A stretch of 33,334 nucleotides of DNA from an uncultured Lachnospiraceae bacterium (GTDB lineage Bacteria > Bacillota > Clostridia > Lachnospirales > Lachnospiraceae). Position numbers and translations under genes: made by a program. The stretch is taken from assembly GCA_910586095.1 (NCBI GenBank), contig CAJUHQ010000022.1, positions 1 through 33,334 on the forward strand, written 5' to 3'. The notes below the pieces were generated by a model. That model made no database searches. It saw only the letters and a list, made by a program, of their open reading frames with translations, and was not told the origin of the DNA. Positions 24,685-33,031 of the stretch are shown here, piece by piece (positions within the stretch are counted from its first letter, which is position 1; each line of letters begins with the position of its first letter).

Positions 24685-25887
24685 ATGGAAGCAGAAGAAC
24701 AGATCCGCAGATGGCGGTTAATTTTAGGACAAGACAGTGAAAAACGCTTTTCAGGAATGGGAAACACAGCGCTCAGCCAAGAACAAATGTTGATGGATGA
24801 GGCTCTTGCAGCCATATACAACCGTACAGAACAGGGTGGCTTTGGTGAGGGAGCAGGAAATGGTATACATTCTAGAGGTGCAGGAAAAGGACCTTCCAAT
24901 CCACAGATCAGCCGCTGGCTTGGAGATGTGCGAACATTGTTTGACAAGGAGTTGGTAACTGTTATACAAAATGATGCTATCAATCGTTGTGGGCTAAAAC
25001 AACTTCTTTTTGAACCAGAACTTCTAGAAAACATAGAACCTAATGTGAACTTAGCCTCCACGATACTGATGCTCAAGGATCAGATTCCCAAACGTTCCAA
25101 GGAAAGCGTTCGGAAATTTATCCAAAAGATTGTAGAAGAAATTAACAAACTATTAGAGCAGGATATTAAGCGTGCAGTGACTGCTGCGGTCAATAGGAGG
25201 AAACATTCTCCTATTCCGTCGGCATCCGCACTCGATTTTAAAATGACTATAAGTCGGAATTTAAAGCACTATAATCCAGAGATCCAGACAATTATACCTG
25301 AGCATTTTTACTTTTTTGACCGAACCAGTACTACAGCAGCTAACAAATGGACGATTATACTTGACATTGACCAAAGTGGTTCTATGGGGGAATCCGTCAT
25401 TTATTCTTCTATTATAAGTTGTATTTTGGCTAGTATGGCAAGTGTCAAGACACGTATTGTCGCTTTTGATACCAACATTGTGGATTTAACTGAAAAAAGT
25501 GACGATCCCGTTGACTTGTTATTTGGATTTCAACTCGGAGGAGGCACAGATATCAATAAATCTGTGGCATATTGTGAACAATTTATAGAAAATCCGTCAA
25601 AGACTTTATTTTTCCTAATATCAGATCTAGAGGAAGGCGGTAATAGAGCAGCCTTCTTAAGACGTATGGAAGAAATGAAAGAATCTGGAGTTACTGTAGT
25701 AAGTCTGCTTGCACTAGCCGATGGTGGCAAGCCTTACTATGATACGCATATGGCTCAAAAACTTGCAGGCTTTGGGATTCCTTGTTTTTCCTGTAGTCCT
25801 CAATTGTTACCAGAACTTCTCGAAAAGGCATTGAAAGGTCAAGATCTATCAAGTTTTGAAAAGGCCAAAGGAAATTCTAAAGGATAG
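24685..25887 (+). CDS. VWA domain protein (CoxE/YehP-like)
   Basis: 400 aa. The C-terminal VWA domain (about 222-395) has a complete MIDAS: D229-x-S231-x-S233 (DIDQSGSMG), T288 in GGGTDINKS, and D314 in ISDLEEGG, so it should bind a divalent metal and, with it, an acidic residue of a partner. The N-terminal part (1-215) is helical, with a glycine-rich stretch at about 50-72. VWA proteins of this type are the adaptors of MoxR ATPases. It is the last gene of the cluster; a terminator follows 48 bp after the stop. The MIDAS is intact, which argues for a working system. Confidence 0.9.
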   Translation: MEAEEQIRRWRLILGQDSEKRFSGMGNTALSQEQMLMDEALAAIYNRTEQGGFGEGAGNGIHSRGAGKGPSNPQISRWLGDVRTLFDKELVTVIQNDAINRCGLKQLLFEPELLENIEPNVNLASTILMLKDQIPKRSKESVRKFIQKIVEEINKLLEQDIKRAVTAAVNRRKHSPIPSASALDFKMTISRNLKHYNPEIQTIIPEHFYFFDRTSTTAANKWTIILDIDQSGSMGESVIYSSIISCILASMASVKTRIVAFDTNIVDLTEKSDDPVDLLFGFQLGGGTDINKSVAYCEQFIENPSKTLFFLISDLEEGGNRAAFLRRMEEMKESGVTVVSLLALADGGKPYYDTHMAQKLAGFGIPCFSCSPQLLPELLEKALKGQDLSSFEKAKGNSKG

Positions 25888-25935
25888 TACTACAAACTTT
25901 GCTGATATTCTCTTATGGATGTCTGTGTATAGTAA

Positions 25936-25990
25936 AAGAAACTCTGTGGCTGCCAAAATGCAGCCTAAGAGTTTCTTATTGTTGATTTTT
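25936..25990 (+). terminator. intrinsic terminator of the MoxR-DUF5682-VWA operon
   Basis: AAGAAACTCT (25936-25945) pairs with AGAGTTTCTT (25968-25977), and inside it GGCTGC with GCAGCC around CAAAAT, separated by a 2-nt internal loop. ATTGTTGATTTTT follows. It divides the cluster from the next gene. Confidence 0.8.
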
Positions 25991-26024
25991 ATATTGTATC
26001 AAACTCAAAGAAGGAAAAACATCT

Positions 26025-26699
26025 ATGTTGGCAATATTACAGGTCAAGATGCAGTGGAGCAAGGAAAGCCGAACGCCCACTGCATCAGCACAAAGAAAAA
26101 ATTACTACAAGCCTGTTCTGATAGAAGAGGAGGTTCCTCTTTTTGGTGATGGAATTTTTATGAAAAAATGTGAGTATTTCCAATATGGCAATGATATTTC
26201 ATATCAAATCAAAACTTCCGAACAGTTAGATCAACTACTATATGATAAAAATGTGGGACAAGCCTTCACAGGTATGCAAGAATGTGAATACAAAATGGCC
26301 TTACGTCGAAATCAAAGCACGCAACATACAAAAGGGGCCTTTTATACTATTGATGAACTGACTATTCCTTGTATAGAGATTATAGAAGAACCCAACGCTT
26401 GTTATCGAATCAAATGGTTTGATAGCAAAAGAGGGATGCCAAGGCGCCGAGGGGGAAATGAAGATTTATACAAAAAGGGAACTAGACTTGCCGGAAATCC
26501 AAATATTCTCAATGAGACAGCATGTATTTTAAAAGCAGAAGAAGCCAGTGTGCTAAAATATAATTATCGCTTGACTTCCTTTCATGGACAGTGGTATGAA
26601 TATTATGTCGTATATTTTGTAAACACCAACCACTTGACGCGTGATATTTTTCTCAGAGAATATAACTATGAATACAATCAACTTGCTGATTTGTTTTAA
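26025..26699 (+). CDS. uncharacterised protein
   Basis: I do not recognise this 224-aa protein. It starts at ATG 26025 with GAAGGA 9 nt upstream; ATG 26160 (MKKCEYFQYG) is a shorter alternative. It is polar, tyrosine-rich, with no signal or membrane segment. Features: a basic patch KRGMPRRRGGNEDLYKKG near residue 145, GAFYTIDELTIPCIEIIEE, and a C-terminal YNYRLTSFHGQWYEYYVVYF followed by a tyrosine-rich tail. It lies between the MoxR-VWA terminator and the MATE gene, with no linked partner. It may be a small enzyme or a regulator; nothing supports either. Confidence 0.6.
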   Translation: MLAILQVKMQWSKESRTPTASAQRKNYYKPVLIEEEVPLFGDGIFMKKCEYFQYGNDISYQIKTSEQLDQLLYDKNVGQAFTGMQECEYKMALRRNQSTQHTKGAFYTIDELTIPCIEIIEEPNACYRIKWFDSKRGMPRRRGGNEDLYKKGTRLAGNPNILNETACILKAEEASVLKYNYRLTSFHGQWYEYYVVYFVNTNHLTRDIFLREYNYEYNQLADLF

Positions 26700-26803
26700 G
26701 TCAAAACATATTTTAATAAAAGCAACTAGTTATACAAAAAATTACAATGGAGCAATCCAAGTACCATCCCCATCATAAAATTTTATATAGGATATTGAAA
26801 ACA

Positions 26804-28138
26804 ATGAAAATGAGTTTAACAGAAGAAAATGTAACAAAGTCCCTGCTGTCATTTGCAGGGCCTATGATTTTAGGAAATCTACTACAACAATTTTATAATA
26901 TTGTAGATACGTGGGTTGTAGGACGTTATGTTGGAGCTGATGCCCTCGCTGCTGTTGGATCTGCATATACCCTTATGACATTTTTAAACTCCATATTGAT
27001 TGGACTATGTATGGGAAGTGGAGCTGCCTTTTCGTTTTATTATGGAAAAAAAGATCAAGAAAAGATGTGTCGCTGTGTTCGGACTGCATTTGTGTTTATC
27101 GGTGCCATTGCTATAGTTTTGTCCGTGCTAGTCCAGATTTTTCTAAATCCAATATTACGATTTTTAAATACTCCAACTGAACTATTAGCCTTAATGAGTG
27201 CATATATTTTTATTATTTTTATGGGAATCCCTTTTATTTTTTTGTATAATTATTTTGCATTTTTACTTCGTGCTATAGGCAATTCGGTTGTCCCGCTTAT
27301 CTTTCTTGGAATCGCCTCCATACTCAATATTGTATTAGATTTATATTGTGTGTTAGATCTTCAATGGGGATTGCAAGGTGCTGCCATTGCAACCATTATA
27401 GCACAAGCAGTATCTGGTATTGGACTTGGTATCTATACCTACATCAAAGAACCTAACTTTAGGTTTTCCTATCATAAATTTATAAAAGAAGAAAAACCAA
27501 TTGGAGAAATTTTAAATTATTCACTACTTACTTGTGCACAACAATCTGTCATGAACTTTGGTATTTTGTTAATCCAAGGACTTGTCAATAGCTTTGGTGC
27601 TTCTGTCATGGCAGCATTTGCAGCAGCAGTCAAAATTGATACACTGGCATATATGCCAGCACAGGAGTTCGGCAATGCATATTCTATATTTATGTCACAA
27701 AATTTTGGTGCTGGAAAAAAAGAACGTCTGAAACAGGGCACTAAAAATGCAGTAGTGATTTCCTCCATATTTTGTATCCTACTATCTGCATTTGTGTTTG
27801 GCTTGGCCAATTATCTCATGTTGATATTTGTCAATGAAAACGAGAGCCAAATCATTGAAATTGGTATATCTTATCTGCGCATAGAAGGTACATTTTATAT
27901 AGGTATTGGTATTTTATTTTTACTATATGGATATTTTAGAGGAATTAATAAACCTGCTATGTCCTTTGTTCTAACTATTATTTCACTTGGCACCCGAGTC
28001 ATACTAGCCTACATACTATCTGCAATTCCTCAGATTGGTGTTTCTGGAATATGGTGGTCTATTCCTATTGGATGGTTATTAGCTGATATCACAGGATTAG
28101 TTTTTATGAAACAAAGCCTTAGAACTACCAACAGATAA
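26804..28138 (+). CDS. MATE family multidrug/sodium antiporter
   Basis: An inner-membrane exporter of the MATE family, exchanging drugs or metabolites for H+ or Na+. From ATG 26804 (AGGA 11 nt upstream) it is 444 aa; ATG 26747 would add 19 polar residues and has no Shine-Dalgarno. The N-terminus (SLLSFAGPMILGNLLQQFYNIVDTWVVGRYVGADALAAVGSA) is typical for the family. About 12 hydrophobic helices can be traced, with the family-like repeat in the second half (FGASVMAAFAAAVKIDTLAYMPAQEFGNAYSIFMSQNFGAGK). Substrate cannot be told. The next gene, an acetyltransferase, is 80 bp downstream. Confidence 0.92.
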   Translation: MKMSLTEENVTKSLLSFAGPMILGNLLQQFYNIVDTWVVGRYVGADALAAVGSAYTLMTFLNSILIGLCMGSGAAFSFYYGKKDQEKMCRCVRTAFVFIGAIAIVLSVLVQIFLNPILRFLNTPTELLALMSAYIFIIFMGIPFIFLYNYFAFLLRAIGNSVVPLIFLGIASILNIVLDLYCVLDLQWGLQGAAIATIIAQAVSGIGLGIYTYIKEPNFRFSYHKFIKEEKPIGEILNYSLLTCAQQSVMNFGILLIQGLVNSFGASVMAAFAAAVKIDTLAYMPAQEFGNAYSIFMSQNFGAGKKERLKQGTKNAVVISSIFCILLSAFVFGLANYLMLIFVNENESQIIEIGISYLRIEGTFYIGIGILFLLYGYFRGINKPAMSFVLTIISLGTRVILAYILSAIPQIGVSGIWWSIPIGWLLADITGLVFMKQSLRTTNR

Positions 28139-28218
28139 AACAGACTCAAAAAATAGATCTGTTCTAAGATATAAAATTTTATTTTCAATTCTATTTGGAA
28201 ACAGAAAGGATGATTGCC

Positions 28219-28986
28219 ATGATTTATGAAGCAACACCATTCCAAAAGGCATCTGCTTTATTTGATGGTTGGGAAGAAACTCTGATTTGGTCCTGCCTAC
28301 AAGGTATTATGGGAAAACTCTATGTCGATCATACAATCACCCCAACAGCAGGTATGATACTTTTAGGAGATTTCTGTTTTTTTGCAGGAATTCCCAACGA
28401 AGAATTAGTTCGATATAAGCCAACGTCCTGCACACAACAATTTATAATTATGGTTCCACAGACAGCCCAATGGGCAGTACTAATTGAACAAGTTTATGGT
28501 AAGAGAGCCACACGCGTGCTGCGCTATGCTACCAAAAAAGAAAAAAATAGTTTTGACAGGCAACAGCTAGAACAAGTTATTTCAAAAATACCATCTGGCT
28601 TTTTGCTACACAAAATAGATGAAACCTTATTTCATAAGTGTCAAAAAATAGCATGGTGTCGTGATTGGGTATCACAATATAAAGACTATGAACAATATCA
28701 AAAGTATGGTTTGGGCATAGTTCTTTTGTCAGAGAATGAGCCTGTTTCTGGAGCGTCTTCCTACTCTAGTTATCTAGAAGGAATCGAAATCGAGATCGAC
28801 ACCAAAAAGGAATATCGCAAAAGAGGATTTGCATATATTTGTGGAGCAAAGCTGATATTAGAATGTATTGAAAAAGGATTATATCCAAGCTGGGATGCAC
28901 AAAACAAATGGTCTTTGGCACTTGCGCAAAAGCTAGGATATCATTTTGCATATGAATATATTGCATATGAGATTGATCGTTATTAG
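28219..28986 (+). CDS. GNAT family N-acetyltransferase (GNAT_acetyltran type)
   Basis: 255 aa from ATG 28219, chosen because AAAGGA lies 8 nt upstream; TTG 28195 and ATG 28210 would add residues. The C-terminal half has the acetyl-CoA site: YRKRGFAYICGAKLILECIEKGL and the family's PSWDAQNKWSLALAQKLGY. The N-terminal half is the less conserved lobe typical of the ZmaR-like group (PF12746). It transfers an acetyl group to a small-molecule or peptide amine; the substrate is unknown. Its position beside the MATE exporter may point to drug handling, but nothing shows it. Confidence 0.82.
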   Translation: MIYEATPFQKASALFDGWEETLIWSCLQGIMGKLYVDHTITPTAGMILLGDFCFFAGIPNEELVRYKPTSCTQQFIIMVPQTAQWAVLIEQVYGKRATRVLRYATKKEKNSFDRQQLEQVISKIPSGFLLHKIDETLFHKCQKIAWCRDWVSQYKDYEQYQKYGLGIVLLSENEPVSGASSYSSYLEGIEIEIDTKKEYRKRGFAYICGAKLILECIEKGLYPSWDAQNKWSLALAQKLGYHFAYEYIAYEIDRY

Positions 28987-29049
28987 CGCAAACTACAAAG
29001 CTTGAGAAGAACGCATTGTTTATCAAAATTGTAAATAGGGGGAACAGTC

Positions 29050-29349
29050 ATGTCTGTACAGGGAGAAACAAGAGAAAAAATAAGAATCAACATACGTGAA
29101 CCAAAACATTATAAAGTAATTATGCACAATGATGACTTCACTTCTATGGAATTTGTCGTAGAAATCTTAATTGACATTTTTCATAAAGATGAGATTGAGG
29201 CAGAGCGCCTTATGTTAATGGTTCATGAGAGCGGCAGAGCAGCAGTAGGGACATATCCATACGATATTGCTGTTACAAAGGTTCAAGCGGCGACAGCGCG
29301 TGCAAAGGAAGAAGAATTTCCGTTTCGTATGACGGTTGAGGAGGCGTAA
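29050..29349 (+). CDS. clpS: ClpS, N-end rule adaptor of ClpA
   Basis: A 99-aa adaptor that recognises N-terminal Leu, Phe, Tyr or Trp and passes the protein to ClpAP. The binding pocket is intact: N27-D28-D29 (HNDDFTSMEFV), the M gate in SMEF, and H59 in MVHESGRA. The C-terminal VTKV is as in E. coli ClpS. The ATG follows AGGGGGAAC. It ends 2 bp before clpA, so the two are translated together. No promoter of quality was found in the 63 bp before it. Confidence 0.95.
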   Translation: MSVQGETREKIRINIREPKHYKVIMHNDDFTSMEFVVEILIDIFHKDEIEAERLMLMVHESGRAAVGTYPYDIAVTKVQAATARAKEEEFPFRMTVEEA

Positions 29350-29351
29350 GC

Positions 29352-31664
29352 ATGGTACATGTATCAAGAGAGGTTGCAGGAATCCTAAACACAGCATTTT
29401 CACTAGCAAAACACTCACACTTCGCATTTGTGACACCAGAGTTAATATTGTATGTGGTTTGTGAAAATAAATTATTCGCGCAAGCATTTACAAACTGTGG
29501 TGGAAAGATTCTGGAATTGGACTACAATTTAAGATCTTATCTCGACAACTATATGGAAGCTGAAGAAAAGGATACTGAAACGGACCCTGTATTTTCACAA
29601 GGTATGGGAGATGTGTTGGTATATGCGTGGGAAGCAGCACAAAACAGTGGAAAATATGATGTGGAATTGCCTCATATTATCCACGCTTTGTATGAGCTGC
29701 AAGAAAGTTATGCAGTCTACTACATGCGTATACAAGGGGTAGAGCAAGCCGATCTCTTACAAGAATTGACAATTTCTTATGAAGAACTCGCGTACAAAGA
29801 AGCCACATACAACAATAAAAAAAATACAACAAAAAACACTTTTTCACATTTCAATGTAGATACACAAAGTGATGAGTCAGATGAGTCCGAAGAATCCGCT
29901 ACCACTGTGCAAAGAGCGATCTGGCAACAGTACGCAACCTGCCTCAATGATGTACTAGAAGACGTTAATCCTCTCATTGGCAGAGCGGATGAATTGGAGA
30001 GAACCATGCAGATTCTTTGTCGAAAAGAAAAGAACAATCCTCTTCACATTGGAGAACCTGGCGTTGGAAAAACTGCCATTACCTATGGCCTTGCACAGTT
30101 GTTAAATGAGGATCGAGTTCCAAAACCATTGTCTGGAGCTCGAATTTTTTCCTTAGATTTAGGAAGCCTACTAGCAGGTACACAATACCGTGGCGATTTT
30201 GAAAAACGCTTCAAGAAAGTTATGGACAGTATCAGCCAAGAATACAATCCCATTGTCTATATTGATGAAATTCACAATATTGTAGGCGCAGGTGCTGTAA
30301 ATGGCAGTACTTTTGACATTTCCAACATGCTCAAACCTTATCTAGCCGCAGGACACATTCGCTTTATTGGTGCCACTACTTATGAAGAATATAAAAAGCA
30401 CTTTGAAAAAAATAAAAGTCTAGTCCAGCGTTTTCAAAATATTGAAATTCAGGAACCCAGTATTCAAGATGCGATTCAGATTCTGGAAGGCTTAAAGAAA
30501 AACTATGAGGACTTTCATATGGTCAACTATGAAAGCGGAGTCATAGAATATGCTGTTGAGATGAGTGCAAAGTATGTAAATGAACGCTATTTACCCGATA
30601 AGGCAATTGATTTAATTGATGAAGCAGGAGCGTACCGCCGACTTCATCCTCTCGAGCAATCCCCACAAACAGTAGATAAGCAACTACTTGATACAATTTT
30701 ATCAAAGACCTGTCACATTCCTGAACAAGTGGTAAAACACGATGAAACCAAAGCTCTAGCAACCTTAGAGCAACGATTAAAAGATTGTGTATATGGTCAA
30801 GATGAAGCAATATCGCAAGTCGTTAACGCCGTAAAGTTCTCCAGAGCGGGCCTTTTAGAAGAGGGTAAGCCTTTAGCTAGTCTGTTGTTTGTTGGACCAA
30901 CAGGCGTTGGAAAAACAGAGATTGCTAAAAGTCTTGCAAAAGAGCTGGGAATCAAATTAATTCGCTTTGACATGAGTGAATATGAGGAGAAACACACGGT
31001 GGCCAAACTCATTGGTGCACCCGCAGGTTATGTGGGATACGAAGAAGGAGGGCTACTCACAGATGAAATTCGCAAACATCCCCATGCAGTTTTATTATTA
31101 GATGAAATTGAAAAGGCTCACCCAGATATCTATAATGTTCTTTTACAGGTAATGGATTATGCCACTTTGACAGACAATCAAGGAAGAAAGGCAGATTTTA
31201 GGAATATCATTTTAATTATGACCTCCAATGCAGGTGCAAGTCAAATCGGAAAACATGGAATCGGTTTTCGTGGGCAGGATGTACGCGCAGATGTCATTTT
31301 GGAGGAAGTAAAACGTATTTTCCAACCAGAATTTCGCAATCGTCTAAACAGAGTAGTCGTATTTCATGGTATGGATGAAAAAATGGCAGAACAAATTGTA
31401 GACAAAAAAATGAAAGAACTACAAAAATTGCTTGCAAAAAAACAAGTAGAATTATCTATGGATATAGACTCTAGAAAATTAGTGAAGAAAAAAGGAATCA
31501 GTACAGAGTTTGGTGCACGTGAGATTGAGCGTGTGATTCAGAGTGAAATCAAACCACTTCTAGTAGACGAAATTTTATTTGGTTCTTTAAAAGAAGGTGG
31601 AAAATGTTGTTTAACCGTAGTCGATACCTTATTTAAACTTACGATCTGCACAGACAAAGAGTAA
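29352..31664 (+). CDS. clpA: ATP-dependent Clp protease ATP-binding subunit ClpA
   Basis: 770-aa AAA+ unfoldase that feeds substrates to ClpP. Domains: N domain (about 1-145, the ClpS-binding part), linker (about 150-200, with an acidic DESDESEESA stretch), NBD1 with Walker A G234EPGVGKT and Walker B VYIDEIHN, NBD2 with Walker A G515PTGVGKT and LLLDEIEKAHPD. There is no ClpB/ClpC-type middle domain. The ClpP-binding loop is I637-G-F639 (HGIGFRG), where E. coli ClpA has IGL. ATG follows GAGGAGG. It is in one operon with clpS and aat. The unusual point is ClpA, rather than ClpC, in a Firmicute. Confidence 0.94.
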   Translation: MVHVSREVAGILNTAFSLAKHSHFAFVTPELILYVVCENKLFAQAFTNCGGKILELDYNLRSYLDNYMEAEEKDTETDPVFSQGMGDVLVYAWEAAQNSGKYDVELPHIIHALYELQESYAVYYMRIQGVEQADLLQELTISYEELAYKEATYNNKKNTTKNTFSHFNVDTQSDESDESEESATTVQRAIWQQYATCLNDVLEDVNPLIGRADELERTMQILCRKEKNNPLHIGEPGVGKTAITYGLAQLLNEDRVPKPLSGARIFSLDLGSLLAGTQYRGDFEKRFKKVMDSISQEYNPIVYIDEIHNIVGAGAVNGSTFDISNMLKPYLAAGHIRFIGATTYEEYKKHFEKNKSLVQRFQNIEIQEPSIQDAIQILEGLKKNYEDFHMVNYESGVIEYAVEMSAKYVNERYLPDKAIDLIDEAGAYRRLHPLEQSPQTVDKQLLDTILSKTCHIPEQVVKHDETKALATLEQRLKDCVYGQDEAISQVVNAVKFSRAGLLEEGKPLASLLFVGPTGVGKTEIAKSLAKELGIKLIRFDMSEYEEKHTVAKLIGAPAGYVGYEEGGLLTDEIRKHPHAVLLLDEIEKAHPDIYNVLLQVMDYATLTDNQGRKADFRNIILIMTSNAGASQIGKHGIGFRGQDVRADVILEEVKRIFQPEFRNRLNRVVVFHGMDEKMAEQIVDKKMKELQKLLAKKQVELSMDIDSRKLVKKKGISTEFGAREIERVIQSEIKPLLVDEILFGSLKEGGKCCLTVVDTLFKLTICTDKE

Positions 31665-31677
31665 AGGAGCACAAACG

Positions 31678-32334
31678 ATGCCAGTTTTTCGATTAGATGA
31701 AAACAAGATCAGTTTTCCTGACCCCACATATGCCCGTTTAGATGGACTGCTCGCTATAGGTGGCGACTTGTCTGTAGAACGTCTTTTATTAGCTTATACA
31801 CATGGAATTTTTCCGTGGTATAATCCTGGTGAGGAAATTTTGTGGTGGTGTCCAAAAAAACGCTTTGTTATTTTCCCCAAAGAAATACACATTTCTCGTT
31901 CTATGCGAAAATATATGAAAAATCACAAACTAGAGATCAAATTAAATAGAGACTTCGCTGATACCATGCATCATTGCCGAACAAAACGAGAATTTGAGGA
32001 AGGTACATGGATTTCCGACGAAATGGAAGAAGCATATCTTCGCCTTCACAAGGCTGGATATGCTATCAGCTTAGAGGTATATGAAAACGAAGAACTCGCA
32101 GGTGGACTATATGGCGTCTCTATTGGTAAGTGCTTTTTTGGAGAAAGTATGTTCTCAGAGAAAGAAAATGGTTCTAAAGTGGCTTTAATTGCGCTTGCTC
32201 GTTTACTAGACCAAAACGACTTTCTATTTATTGATTGTCAATTTCACACAGAACATCTAGAAAGTATGGGGGGAAGATATATTTCATGGGAAGAATATGA
32301 AGCACTTGAAAATCAAAACCTACATTCCATATAG
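31678..32334 (+). CDS. aat: leucyl/phenylalanyl-tRNA-protein transferase Aat
   Basis: It adds Leu or Phe from tRNA to the N-terminus of proteins starting with Arg or Lys, creating the N-degron read by ClpS. 218 aa. Conserved pieces: FPDPTYARLDGLLAIGGDLSVERLLLAYTHGIFPWYNPGEEILWW at the start, then GLYGVSIGKCFFGESMFS and FIDCQFHTEHLESMGGRYI. ATG with AAAGGAG upstream, 13 bp after clpA. With ClpS and ClpA it completes the tagging and delivery parts; ClpP must be elsewhere. Confidence 0.95.
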   Translation: MPVFRLDENKISFPDPTYARLDGLLAIGGDLSVERLLLAYTHGIFPWYNPGEEILWWCPKKRFVIFPKEIHISRSMRKYMKNHKLEIKLNRDFADTMHHCRTKREFEEGTWISDEMEEAYLRLHKAGYAISLEVYENEELAGGLYGVSIGKCFFGESMFSEKENGSKVALIALARLLDQNDFLFIDCQFHTEHLESMGGRYISWEEYEALENQNLHSI

Positions 32335-32373
32335 ATATCAAACTATTATTATCAAAAAAGAGGAAAACAAGCT

Positions 32374-32802
32374 ATGATTACAATAGAAGAAACCAGCGAA
32401 TTAAAGTTAGACTTTAACAAGATCTCAAGCATGATAGAACAAAAAGTAATACCTGTAGCAGTCCAGCATGTTGACACAAAAGAAGTGATTCTTGTGGCTT
32501 ACACCAATGAACAAGCATTGCTAGAATCCATAAAACTGCGCAGACTAGTATTGTGGAGCACATCAAGAAATGAATTGTGGCATAAAGGAAAAACATCTGG
32601 AAATGAATTTGAACTGAAAGAAATTTTGGTTAATTGTGAACAAAACTCACTGGTATACAAAGTTCGCCCATTGAATGGAAATATTTGCCATACTTCTTAT
32701 CAAGGAGTAGCAAACAACTGTTTTTATCGAAGATTAAATATGGATAGTATGAAACTAATTAATTTAAATGAAGAAGCCCCAACAATATACCACGAGCATT
32801 GA
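32374..32802 (+). CDS. HisI-like (phosphoribosyl-AMP cyclohydrolase family) protein
   Basis: 142 aa. The fold of HisI is recognisable: ILVAYTNEQALLESI, LVLWSTSRNELWHKGKTSGN, and a CHT...CFYRR end. The three zinc cysteines are kept (C88, C105, C116), but the magnesium motif DCDxD is here N87-C88-E89-Q90-N91, which lacks all three aspartates. It is not next to any other his gene and lies 39 bp after aat. It may be a divergent cyclohydrolase or a protein with a new role. ATG start with AGAGGA upstream. The gap after it (32803-32886) shows no clear terminator, only a 6-bp hairpin CCTTTT/AAAAGG. Confidence 0.8.
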   Translation: MITIEETSELKLDFNKISSMIEQKVIPVAVQHVDTKEVILVAYTNEQALLESIKLRRLVLWSTSRNELWHKGKTSGNEFELKEILVNCEQNSLVYKVRPLNGNICHTSYQGVANNCFYRRLNMDSMKLINLNEEAPTIYHEH

Positions 32803-32886
32803 TTTTATCAAAGATTGTTCTTATATGTAATCACAAAACCATATTCCTTTTTACAAAAGGTAGAATGTGTTATAAGTTTGTTTGGG

Positions 32887-32915
32887 TTGACAGGGTGATA
32901 GAATTCCTTTATACT
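32887..32915 (+). promoter_or_regulatory. sigma-A promoter of the ribonucleotide reductase gene
   Basis: A perfect TTGACA (32887-32892) and TATACT (32910-32915) are 17 bp apart; a perfect TATAAT (32915-32920) lies just behind. Transcription should start at about 32922-32927, at the edge of the first NrdR box. Confidence 0.85.
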
Positions 32916-32924
32916 ATAATTCGG

Positions 32925-32940
32925 ACACTATATATAGTGT
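32925..32940 (+). promoter_or_regulatory. NrdR box 1
   Basis: ACACTATATATAGTGT is a perfect 16-bp palindrome and an exact match to the NrdR consensus as I know it. It covers the predicted transcription start, so bound NrdR would block initiation. Confidence 0.9.
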
Positions 32941-32955
32941 ATAGGCCATATAAAA

Positions 32956-32970
32956 ACACTATATAAGTGT
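32956..32970 (+). promoter_or_regulatory. NrdR box 2
   Basis: ACACTATATAAGTGT is a second, 15-bp version of the box, with arms ACACT/AGTGT. It starts 31 bp after the first, about three helical turns, so both lie on the same face of the DNA, the usual spacing for cooperative NrdR binding. Confidence 0.85.
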
Positions 32971-33031
32971 ATTTTAATAAACTTATACTGTGCAGAAATT
33001 ACACATTCCATTTGCAAAAGGAGGAAGCAGA

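Noticed and set aside
25856..26149. A 97-aa + strand frame starting in the end of the VWA gene
   Set aside because: It runs through the intrinsic terminator at 25936-25977 and overlaps two better frames; its composition is not protein-like.
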